This document shows, piece by piece, positions 36,308 through 44,882 of a stretch of 64,000 nucleotides of DNA. Every line of letters starts with the position of its first letter. The first letter of the stretch is position 1. This stretch comes from 40CM-2-70-7 sp035631315 (GTDB taxonomy: Bacteria > Gemmatimonadota > Gemmatimonadetes > Gemmatimonadales > GWC2-71-9). The notes beneath the pieces were generated by a model. That model was given only the letters and a program-made list of their open reading frames with translations, had not been told where the DNA came from and searched no databases. The stretch covers positions 1 to 64,000 of the forward strand of contig DASQIZ010000013.1 of NCBI GenBank assembly GCA_035631315.1, written 5' to 3'. Both the position numbers and the translations under genes were made by a program.

Positions 36308-38929
36308 CTATTTGGGTATCGCTTCCATCACCCAGATATCGCTCTGGCGATCATTGACGGCGAAGAACATCCGGCCTTTGCCGAGGGCCCACTCGGGACG
36401 GTCCGAAGGCCGGTCCAGATTCAGCCGCACCAGGAGGGTCGGCGTTCCCCCAGCCCTGGGCACACTCCAGAACTCCACTCGCCCTTCAGGATCGTGACTC
36501 TTGAAATACAGGGTCTGCCCGTCGGAGCTCCAGTGAACTCCCTCAACGAGATGCCCGTCGGCGGAATCCACGACCACGTGGTGGTCGGTGGGACCAGGCC
36601 CGACGACGACGAGTGAGCCACCGTTGAGATTGCTCGAGAATGCCACTGATCGGCCGTCGGGCGAGAAGGCCGGCCACGATCCGTACGAAGAGATTCGCAC
36701 CGGCTGGGTCCAGCCGCTTCCGGAATCCCGGACGATCCAGATGGCTCCTGGAATCCCATACTCCTGAAACGCCAGCGCCTTGCCGTCCGGTGCCCACTGC
36801 GCCTGCCCCTCCTGACGCGGGGACGTCGTCACCTGCTGCACCGGGCCCCCGTCGAGCGGCAACACATAGATGTCCCGCGACCCCGCGCGAAAGGAGTGAA
36901 ACGCCACGGACCGTCCGTCCGGCGAAGGTGTGGGGGCGAAATCGTCGATTGAGTCGAAGGTGATCTGTTCGGGATCGGCCGGTCCGAAGAGCGTCTGGGG
37001 TGTGCCCGGCAGCCGCTGCCGGTAAATCTCCGAACGCCCGTTCACGTCCGAGTTGAAGTAGATCCACTGCCCGTCCCGCGACGGGGACATGCTCTCGATC
37101 ACCTGGGATCCCGTGGTGAGCGCCTCGCCGTCACTCGGGCTCTTCGGTGGAAATGGCATCATCCAGAGATTCGCCGCGGCGGTCAGGTAGTCGTAGGCGA
37201 TGCTCGTGCCTCCGCGCGATACGGAGATCTCGTGGGCGCCGAGGCCGGTGGTGAGGCGTGTCGCCTTCCCCGCCGGCTTTCCGTCGCCGTCCATCGGAAC
37301 GGCGTAGAGGTCCAGCGGGCCGAGCCGGTTCGAGACGTAGTACAGCCATCGGCCATCCCCGGACCACGCGGGACTCTGGTTCGTCCAGAGGGAGTCCGTC
37401 ACGGCCGTCATCGCCCCATCAGGGACGCGAACGGTCACGATCCGGCTCGACGCGATGTTCCCGTAGAGGTGACCGAGCCGCGAATAGAACCAGTTTCCGG
37501 ACGCGCACGCGACGGCCCGGCCCGACGGCGCCCAATGACACAGCGATCCTTCGCGCACCGGCGCGAGGAAGCGATTGTGGCCGTCGGCGCTATGCAGGTA
37601 CAGCGAGTCGCCGACCGTGTACGCGATGGTCGAACCATCGGGCGACAGCGTCGCCGAGACCACGGTGCCCCCGGGTGTGCGCATTTCCGGGCGCGCGGCA
37701 CCGCCGGCGGCAGGTGCGCTCGAGAGGCCCGAGTCCGTGACGAAATAGATCCGCGTCCCATCCGCCGACCACTGGGGATTGGTCTGGCTCATGGCCGCCT
37801 CTTCCGTCAGCTGGATGGGCCGGCCGCCCGATACCTGCCGCACGTAGATCTCCATGTGCTGACTCGTCCCCGCCGCGTACGCGACCGACTTTCCGTCCGG
37901 GGACAGCGCGGGTTCGATTTCGAGGCCGCGCTCCCAGGTCACCTTCTTGGCGAGACCGAATCCGGTGACGGGCGACCGTCCGGAGCCGCGGGAGCCGATC
38001 AGAAACGCCGCCACCGCGACGAGTGCAGTGACGCCACCCCACGCCAGGGGACGGCGCGACGATGGTGAGGTCCGCGCGCGGGTTGGCCGAATCGCCACCG
38101 GTGTGGTGCCGGCCAGCGCCCGCTGAAACTCTCCGGGAGTCGCGAACCGATCAGCCGGGACCTTTTGCAGCGCCGTGAGCACCGCCGCCTCCACCGCCTC
38201 CGGGACGCTCTTCCGGGTGACGCTGATCGGCCTCGGCTCCTCGGTCATGACTTTGGCCATGATGGCCTGGACCGTCGGACCGGTGAACGGCGGCTCCCCC
38301 ACCAGCATTTCATACGTCACCACGCCGAGGGCATACACATCCACGCGTCCATCCACATGGCGGTCACCCGAAGCCTGCTCCGGCGCCATGTACTGCGGCG
38401 TGCCGAGGCTGGTGCCGGTCTGCGTGAGCCGATCCCCCGCCTGGGCGACGGCGAGCGCGATGCCGAAGTCCATCACCAGGGCGTGATCGTCCCGCAGCAG
38501 GATGTTCTCGGGTTTGATGTCGCGGTGCACGACGGAATGGCGCTGGGCGTACTCGAGCCCGTCGGCGACCTGAGACGCGATGCGAACACTCTCGGCAACC
38601 GAGAGCTGCACCTGTCGCGCGAGGCGGGTCCGGAGCGTCTCCCCCTCGACATACGGCATCACGTAGTAGAGGAGGCCGTCGGCAGCACCGGAGTCGAAGA
38701 GCGGCAGGATGTGGGGGTGCTGGAGGGCCGCGGTAAGCGAGATCTCCTTGTGAAATCGCTCGGGTCCAAGCACCGCCGAGAGATCCGGGTGGAGCACCTT
38801 GATGGCGACGCGGCGATGGTGCTTGAGGTCTTCAGCGAGATAGACGGTCGCCATGCCACCCGCGCCGAGCTCCCGCTCGATGCGGTAGCGCTCCGCAAGT
38901 GCCTGGGTGAGTCGATCGAGTTGCGTCAC
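36308..38929 (-). CDS. Transmembrane Ser/Thr protein kinase with PD40 propeller sensor (first of a tandem pair)
   Basis: 873 residues from GTG 38929. The Hanks-type kinase domain spans about 15-270: G-loop GAGGMATVY, K44, HRD with D137, DFG with D154 and GTPQYMAPEQ. One membrane helix lies near 295-315. The extracytoplasmic part (about 340-870) is built of PD40/TolB-like blades (repeated SPDGxxxAY-type segments). The kinase should phosphorylate cytoplasmic Ser/Thr targets in response to something bound by the propeller. It starts three bases after the second kinase and just before a DPP4-type peptidase; a PP2C phosphatase is encoded at 54269-55123. Confidence 0.94.
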   Translation of the reverse strand: MTQLDRLTQALAERYRIERELGAGGMATVYLAEDLKHHRRVAIKVLHPDLSAVLGPERFHKEISLTAALQHPHILPLFDSGAADGLLYYVMPYVEGETLRTRLARQVQLSVAESVRIASQVADGLEYAQRHSVVHRDIKPENILLRDDHALVMDFGIALAVAQAGDRLTQTGTSLGTPQYMAPEQASGDRHVDGRVDVYALGVVTYEMLVGEPPFTGPTVQAIMAKVMTEEPRPISVTRKSVPEAVEAAVLTALQKVPADRFATPGEFQRALAGTTPVAIRPTRARTSPSSRRPLAWGGVTALVAVAAFLIGSRGSGRSPVTGFGLAKKVTWERGLEIEPALSPDGKSVAYAAGTSQHMEIYVRQVSGGRPIQLTEEAAMSQTNPQWSADGTRIYFVTDSGLSSAPAAGGAARPEMRTPGGTVVSATLSPDGSTIAYTVGDSLYLHSADGHNRFLAPVREGSLCHWAPSGRAVACASGNWFYSRLGHLYGNIASSRIVTVRVPDGAMTAVTDSLWTNQSPAWSGDGRWLYYVSNRLGPLDLYAVPMDGDGKPAGKATRLTTGLGAHEISVSRGGTSIAYDYLTAAANLWMMPFPPKSPSDGEALTTGSQVIESMSPSRDGQWIYFNSDVNGRSEIYRQRLPGTPQTLFGPADPEQITFDSIDDFAPTPSPDGRSVAFHSFRAGSRDIYVLPLDGGPVQQVTTSPRQEGQAQWAPDGKALAFQEYGIPGAIWIVRDSGSGWTQPVRISSYGSWPAFSPDGRSVAFSSNLNGGSLVVVGPGPTDHHVVVDSADGHLVEGVHWSSDGQTLYFKSHDPEGRVEFWSVPRAGGTPTLLVRLNLDRPSDRPEWALGKGRMFFAVNDRQSDIWVMEAIPK

Positions 38930-38932
38930 GGC

Positions 38933-41572
38933 CTACTCATGGCGGGCCGACCGCCGACGGACCTCTTCGGTCCAGTTCAGGACGTAGATCACGGTGTTCA
39001 ACGGTGCCTGCCGGGCGATGATGAAATGTGTGCCGTCCGGCGAGATGTCCCAATTGGCGTGGGGCTCCGCGGGGTCGAAGTCCGAAGCATCGAAGAGCGC
39101 CGTGCGGCTGCGCACCATGGCCGTCTCTCCCGGCTCGATCGTCGCGGCGATCAGCGTCGGATTCCCGTCCACCTGCCCGATATAGTAGAGCGTATGTCCG
39201 TCGGGCGCCCAGCGGGGCTCCCGTCCCCCCAAACTCGACACCAGTACCTTGGGGCCGGCCGGGTACCGGCGAATGTACACCTCCTGCCGCCCGGTCTCGT
39301 CCGCCGAGTACGCCAACCACTTCCCGTCCCGCGACAGCGTCGCCGCCTCTTGTGTGAAGGTGCTGGTGAGCAGCGGAATGAATTTGCCGCGCTCAGACGG
39401 GGCCCGGACGACGTTGAAGGCGCCGCTCGCCCCGTATGACGCGCCGATCACCGATCCGTCCCGCTCGTACTCCAGTGCCTGCGCGACGTCGGGGCCGGTA
39501 TAGATGGAATCGGGGGTCCCCGTGCCGTCGCTCGGCCGCCGCCAGATTCCACCGCTGTGCTGATACACGATCCACCGGCCGTCCGTCGCCCAAACCGGGT
39601 CGTGCCCATCGTTCTCGAACGAGAGGCGCGCCAGTGTGTGCTGACGAAGATCGAACGTCCACACGTCCCTGGCGCCAGTCTCCATCAGGTCGAGCGCAAT
39701 GCGGCTGCCATCGGGGGAAAACCGGGGACTGTGAAACCGGTGACCCTCACCCACTACCTGCGGGTGTCCGGTCGGGTCGAGCAGGACCAGCGAGACGGGC
39801 TCTTCCGCCGCGTACACCAGAGAACCGGAAACCGACACCGCGGCCTGACTCGAGCCCCCGACATTCTGATGCACGTGGTCCGCCACCGACACCGGCGGGC
39901 TCATGATTTTGAGCCGGTCCGGGTCGAACAGCGCTCCCTGCAACGAGCCTGCCGGAAGGCCCCAGAGCAAACATCCATCCGCATACCAGGCGGCGTTGAC
40001 CGTTGCGTCGAGCAGTTGGGTGCGGTGTCCGGTCCTCGCGTCGAGGGCGACGACGGGGCCTACGATGCTTGTCCCCAGCGCCGGGATGACCAGGATCGTG
40101 TGACGATCGGGTAAGACGTCCTCGAGAAAAAGGTTCTGCTCGTGTGCCCGGGGGTCGGGTTCGGCGATGACGCGGGTCGTCCCGTCCAGAGCGACGCTGA
40201 CGATGCCGCCGCGATTGTCCGAAATGAGCAGGTGGTCACTGTCGAGCCAGAGCAAGACGCTGAGGGCCTGGGTCTGATGCGCAGCCAGCGGATTGGCCGA
40301 GCCCCCGCTGAACGGCAGCGTCAGCACGTACACGCCCCCGGGCCCGAGGTACGCCAAGCGCTTGCCATCCGGCGAGAAGATCGGACTGGTCGCGCTCTGC
40401 GTGCCGGGGATGGGGCGTGCCTCAAGCTCGTCGAGATTCCGGACGTACAGCTGGGCCTCGGCGCCTAAGGCCCCACGGGACGAGAACACGAACGTACGCC
40501 CGTCGGACGAGAGCGCCAGCGCGTTGACGGACGTGCTGGTGATGCCCCCCTCCGCCGCCACCGGGATCGCGAACCGTGCGGTCAGCGTCTCTCCCCGGGA
40601 CGTCCGCGCGGTCCACCTCCCAAGAGCGGCAGCCGCGACCACGAGTCCGGCCGCCCCCACCCAGAGTTTCCAGTCTCGACGCGTGGCTCCTGGCGGAGCC
40701 AACTCCAGACGTGCGGCGCCACTTCCGAGGTTCCAATGGAATTGGGGATCCGCGAGCGCGCGCGAGAAATCGGCCGCAGTCTCGAACCGGTCCGCGGGCA
40801 AGCGTTCGATGGCCTTGCCCACCGCACCCGCGACGTTCGGTGGTACCGACTTCCGCACCGTCGTGACCGCGGGGGCGTCCTCGGTCACGATCTTCATGAT
40901 GATCTGCTGAGCGGACGCGCCGACGTGCGGCGGGTTGCCGGTCAGCATCTCGTAGAGCACGCACCCGAGTGAATAGATGTCCGACCGGTTGGTGAGGTCT
41001 TTCTCGGCCGTCGCCTGCTCGGGGCTCATATAGTGCGGCGTGCCCAGCGACAACCCGGTCTCCGTCATCCGGCCGCCGGCCGCCGCCGACAGGGCAAGCG
41101 CGATTCCGAAATCGGCGACCATCGGCCGGCCATCGTGCAGCAGGATGTTTTCGGGCTTGATGTCCCGGTGGATGACGCCGTGGCGGTGCGCGTAGTCGAC
41201 CGCATCGGCGACTTCGCGCGTGATGCGCACGGCCTCGTCGATGCCGAGCTGCGTCTCGCGGTTCAGCTTGTCCCGAAGCGTCTCCCCTTCGATGTACGGC
41301 ATCACGTAATAGAGAAAGCCGTCCGCGGTCCCGGAGTCGAAGAGCGGCAAGATGTGAGGGTGTTGCAGGCTCGCGGTGGTCTTGATCTCGACCACAAAAC
41401 GATCGCCGCCAAGGACGGCGGCGAGTTCGGGCTTCAAGACCTTGAGCGCGACGCGGCGCTCGTGCTTGAGGTCCTGAGCGAGATAGACGCTGGCCATACC
41501 GCCCGCACCGAGTTCGCGCTCGATGCGGTAGCGGTCGGCGAGTGCGGCAGCGAGGCGCGAAGGGTCGGTCAT
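38933..41572 (-). CDS. Transmembrane Ser/Thr protein kinase with PD40 propeller sensor (second of a tandem pair)
   Basis: 879 residues from ATG 41572. Its kinase domain aligns without gaps to the neighbouring kinase for the first 160 residues: GAGGMASVY, K44, D137 (HRD) and D154 (DFG) fall at identical positions. One helix lies near 300-320 (LWVGAAGLVVAAAALG). The PD40 part (about 340-875) has diverged much more, so the two paralogues probably sense different ligands. It lies 43 bases after the Tricorn-like protease gene and three bases before the other kinase start, within the eight-gene run of peptidases. Confidence 0.94.
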   Translation of the reverse strand: MTDPSRLAAALADRYRIERELGAGGMASVYLAQDLKHERRVALKVLKPELAAVLGGDRFVVEIKTTASLQHPHILPLFDSGTADGFLYYVMPYIEGETLRDKLNRETQLGIDEAVRITREVADAVDYAHRHGVIHRDIKPENILLHDGRPMVADFGIALALSAAAGGRMTETGLSLGTPHYMSPEQATAEKDLTNRSDIYSLGCVLYEMLTGNPPHVGASAQQIIMKIVTEDAPAVTTVRKSVPPNVAGAVGKAIERLPADRFETAADFSRALADPQFHWNLGSGAARLELAPPGATRRDWKLWVGAAGLVVAAAALGRWTARTSRGETLTARFAIPVAAEGGITSTSVNALALSSDGRTFVFSSRGALGAEAQLYVRNLDELEARPIPGTQSATSPIFSPDGKRLAYLGPGGVYVLTLPFSGGSANPLAAHQTQALSVLLWLDSDHLLISDNRGGIVSVALDGTTRVIAEPDPRAHEQNLFLEDVLPDRHTILVIPALGTSIVGPVVALDARTGHRTQLLDATVNAAWYADGCLLWGLPAGSLQGALFDPDRLKIMSPPVSVADHVHQNVGGSSQAAVSVSGSLVYAAEEPVSLVLLDPTGHPQVVGEGHRFHSPRFSPDGSRIALDLMETGARDVWTFDLRQHTLARLSFENDGHDPVWATDGRWIVYQHSGGIWRRPSDGTGTPDSIYTGPDVAQALEYERDGSVIGASYGASGAFNVVRAPSERGKFIPLLTSTFTQEAATLSRDGKWLAYSADETGRQEVYIRRYPAGPKVLVSSLGGREPRWAPDGHTLYYIGQVDGNPTLIAATIEPGETAMVRSRTALFDASDFDPAEPHANWDISPDGTHFIIARQAPLNTVIYVLNWTEEVRRRSARHE

Positions 41573-41615
41573 GGCGGCCTAAAGGTGCCGCCCGCCCCCT
41601 GCGAAAGCCAGCCGT

Positions 41616-44600
41616 TCAGGGCTTCGGATGAACCCGGTCGGGGCCCGGCGGCTCCGGCTTCAGCTGAACGGGATGCTCCTTGAGCATCTTGAGAGCCTCC
41701 GCCACCCCACGCTCGAGCTGTGGGTCCCGTCCCGCGTTCAGGTCTGCCGCCGTCTGCTCCACCGGAATATCGGGCGCGACACCCAGGTTCTCGACGTCCC
41801 ACTCGCCCGCGGGGTTGTAGAAACCGGTCGAGGGCGCCGAGATGAAGCCGCCATCGACGAAGCGGGGCTCGCCGCCCCATCCGACGAGGCCACCCCAGGT
41901 CTTGGTCCCGATCAGCGGCCCGATCTTCATCTGGCGGAACATGTAGGGGAACATGTCGCCCCCCGAACCGCTCATTTCATTGATCAGGAGAACCTTCGGT
42001 CCCCAAATCGCCGCGGCCGGCGCCGTCACCGCCGTGTAGTGGTCGCCCAACCGCTGGTTGAAGTAGCCGTGCAGCTGGCGGCTCATGATGTCCACCATGT
42101 AATCCGCGATGCTGCCGCCATGATTGAACCGCTCGTCGATGACGGCGCCCTGTTTGTCCTGCTGCGCGAAGTAGTACCGGTTGAAGCTCGTGTACCCGCC
42201 GGCCCCGGTGTTCGGGACGTAGACGTAGGCCAGCTTGCCGCCCGACAGCGAATCCACCTTCCGGCGGTTCGACTCGATCCAGTCCCGGGTGCGGAGACCC
42301 GATTCGTCATCGATGGGGACCACGGTGACGAGATGCGATCCTTCACCGGATGCCCGGGGACCGACGCGGATCTGGACCTGACGTCCCGCGGTTCCGACGA
42401 AAGGCGCGTACGGACTCTCTGGAGGCGCAAGCGGGCGGCCATTCACTTCCAGCAGGAAGTCGCCCGTCTTGACGTCCACCCCGGGCGCCGACAGGGGCGC
42501 CTGAAGATCGGGATTCCAGTTTTCGCCGGTGAGAATCTTGGCAATGCGATAATGGCCGTCCGACACGGTGAAGTCGGCGCCGAGCAGCCCGGCCGGCTGC
42601 GCGTCCGCACTGGGCAGGTCCCCGCCCCCGGCGAAGCTGTGGCCCACCGTGAGCTCCGCCTGCATCTGGCTCAGCAGCATGGTGAGATCCGCGCGGTGCC
42701 GTACGTAGGGCAGGAGCACCTGATACTTCGCCTTCAGCGCCGGCCAATCCGCGCCATTCAGATTCGCGACGTACAGGTAGTCCCGCTCGACCCGCCACGC
42801 CTCATTGAAGATCTGCTTCCACTCAGCCAGGGGATCGATGTCGGCGCTGAGGCCCGCCAACGCCAGCATTCCCTTCCCACCACTTGGCGGCTCACCGCCG
42901 GCATCCACCACCGCCCACCGCCCCGGTGGCGACCCCTGCTCTCCGGGCGAGTACAAGAGCTTCTTCCCGTCGAACGAGAGCGCGTAGGACCCGCGCATGG
43001 CGCCTACGAAGTCCACGGCTTTCTTGTCGCTGAGCTTGTACCGGTGCAGCACGTCCGGGCGGTTCGGGATATTTTCGACGTAGAAGAACTCTCCAGCCCC
43101 ACCTGCCTTCAACTGGTCGTAGTCCCGGCTCGGGACGTCGAGGGCCAGAATCCGCTGCGACAATCCGCTGAAGTCGATCCGCACCGCGACCGAATCGGTC
43201 TTCCTGCCCGCGGAATCTCGCTTCGCACCCTCGTCACCGGTCTCCGGCAGGAGCGGCGACGGCTGATCCGCGGCCAGCACCGCGATGTAGACGCCCCGCT
43301 CGATGGTGTGATCGTACGAGCTCATGTCCAGCCAGCCCGATCGCAACGCGAAGTCGGTGGACGCCAGAAAGAGGAGATACTTGCCGCTCTTGTCCCACGC
43401 CGGATCGATGGCGTCCGAGAGTCCGTCGGTGATCTGGTGCGTCGACCCGTCGGTCAGGGAGTGGACGAACACGGCGTGGAACTGCGAACCGAGCAACCGC
43501 TTGTTGTAGGCGATCCATTTCGAATCCGGCGACCAGACTGGATTCACACTGCGGGTGGGCCACGTGTAGTTGTCCTGGTCGACGTGGGTTTCCTTCCCGG
43601 TGGCGAGATCCAGCACCCAGATGTTGGTCTGCGCATCGGAAAAGAGGATCCGGGAGCCGTCGGGAGACCAGGACGGAGCATAGAAATACGAGGGATGCTC
43701 GAGCGAGTACACCCGGGCGGGGGTGACGCCGTCCTGGTCGTCCACCACGAGCTGGTACTCACCCGAGCTGTCCGAGAACCACGCGATCTTTTTCCCATCG
43801 GGCGACCAGATCGGCATGCGGTCCGCGACACCGGAAGACCGCGTGAGATTCCGCCAGGTGCCCTTGTCCACCGGGACCGTGTAGATGTCTCCGCGTCCTT
43901 CGAACAGGGCACGGACTCCCGTCGGCGACAGTTGCGGCGCGGTCAGGGAACGCGCGATCGGTACGCTGTGGGGCATGGCCCAGGGGAAATCCCCCGCGAC
44001 CTGGATCTCGAGCTTCTGGTCCGCGCCCGCGGCAGGGTCGTACAGATGGATGTCGCCGGCGTGCTCGTAGACCACGGCGCCGGCGCCGGCACCGAGGCCC
44101 TGGACGTCGTAGTCATTGAAATGCGTGATCTGCTTCACCGTTTTCGCGCCGACGTCGTAGGCCCAGACGTTGTTGGTCCAATCCCGGTCGGAGATGAAGT
44201 AGATGGTACCGCCCATCCAGACCGGGAGCTGATCGCGGCTGTCGGTCCAAGGCACTTTCTGCTCCGCCAGGGACTTCAGATCGATGATGCGGATGGGCTG
44301 GTTCTGGCCGCCGCGATACCGGCGCATGTACGCTTCCCACGGCCGCACCATCTGGTACGCCAGCGACTGACCGTCAGGGGAGAGTGATCCCGCCTGCGCG
44401 CGGGGCGCGGCCAGGGGTTCGGGAAGGCCGCCGGTGACCGCGATGGTCCACAGCCGCGGTTCGGCATCGGGCGCGCTGGCGCGCGTGGATTCGAACACCA
44501 CGTGGGTGCCGTCAGGAGTCCAGCCACGGACTTCACTCCCGGCCGGATGCCAGGTCAGCCGCCGCGGCTCACCGCCATCGACGGCCACGACGTACACGTC

Positions 44601-44858
44601 ATTCCTGGCACCATACTGGCCCGTGAATGCGAGCCATTTGCCGTCCGGTGAAAAACGCGGATCACTTTCGACGGCGGGCGAAGACGTCACGCGGCGCGCG
44701 TCACCTCCGGTGCGCGGCACCACCCAGATGTCCCCGGCGTAGGCAAACGCCACGTAGCGGGCGCTGACATCGGGTTGGTGAAGGAATCTGGTGCCCTGCG
44801 CACCAAGGCCGGCGGGCACCAGACCCGCCAGCGCCAGGAACCCGATCGCGTGTCGCAT
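41616..44858 (-). CDS. Tricorn-like S41 protease
   Basis: 1080 residues with a signal peptide (MRHAIGFLALAGLVPAGLGAQ), close to the length of archaeal Tricorn. Two beta-propeller regions (about 25-600, many SPDGxxxxF blades) come first, then the Tricorn C1 domain with H740 (VGHSFAGGG), a PDZ domain (about 750-830) and the S41 tail-specific core with nucleophile S965 in EMSGSGGDMFPYM. FNHGGSIADYM and IGTKTWGGLVG are further core marks. It should cut peptides into short pieces that the neighbouring S9 enzymes can trim. Secretion, unlike cytosolic archaeal Tricorn, is predicted from the signal peptide. Confidence 0.94.
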   Translation of the reverse strand: MRHAIGFLALAGLVPAGLGAQGTRFLHQPDVSARYVAFAYAGDIWVVPRTGGDARRVTSSPAVESDPRFSPDGKWLAFTGQYGARNDVYVVAVDGGEPRRLTWHPAGSEVRGWTPDGTHVVFESTRASAPDAEPRLWTIAVTGGLPEPLAAPRAQAGSLSPDGQSLAYQMVRPWEAYMRRYRGGQNQPIRIIDLKSLAEQKVPWTDSRDQLPVWMGGTIYFISDRDWTNNVWAYDVGAKTVKQITHFNDYDVQGLGAGAGAVVYEHAGDIHLYDPAAGADQKLEIQVAGDFPWAMPHSVPIARSLTAPQLSPTGVRALFEGRGDIYTVPVDKGTWRNLTRSSGVADRMPIWSPDGKKIAWFSDSSGEYQLVVDDQDGVTPARVYSLEHPSYFYAPSWSPDGSRILFSDAQTNIWVLDLATGKETHVDQDNYTWPTRSVNPVWSPDSKWIAYNKRLLGSQFHAVFVHSLTDGSTHQITDGLSDAIDPAWDKSGKYLLFLASTDFALRSGWLDMSSYDHTIERGVYIAVLAADQPSPLLPETGDEGAKRDSAGRKTDSVAVRIDFSGLSQRILALDVPSRDYDQLKAGGAGEFFYVENIPNRPDVLHRYKLSDKKAVDFVGAMRGSYALSFDGKKLLYSPGEQGSPPGRWAVVDAGGEPPSGGKGMLALAGLSADIDPLAEWKQIFNEAWRVERDYLYVANLNGADWPALKAKYQVLLPYVRHRADLTMLLSQMQAELTVGHSFAGGGDLPSADAQPAGLLGADFTVSDGHYRIAKILTGENWNPDLQAPLSAPGVDVKTGDFLLEVNGRPLAPPESPYAPFVGTAGRQVQIRVGPRASGEGSHLVTVVPIDDESGLRTRDWIESNRRKVDSLSGGKLAYVYVPNTGAGGYTSFNRYYFAQQDKQGAVIDERFNHGGSIADYMVDIMSRQLHGYFNQRLGDHYTAVTAPAAAIWGPKVLLINEMSGSGGDMFPYMFRQMKIGPLIGTKTWGGLVGWGGEPRFVDGGFISAPSTGFYNPAGEWDVENLGVAPDIPVEQTAADLNAGRDPQLERGVAEALKMLKEHPVQLKPEPPGPDRVHPKP

Positions 44859-44882
44859 TGCTTTCCCCCGCCTTCGAGTGAC

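Noticed and set aside
41628..44387. 919-codon open frame on the plus strand opposite the Tricorn-like gene
   Set aside because: It mirrors the codons of a well-conserved minus-strand gene, is rich in Arg, His, Val and Asp without domain motifs, and has no ribosome site. Long antisense frames are common in GC-rich DNA.
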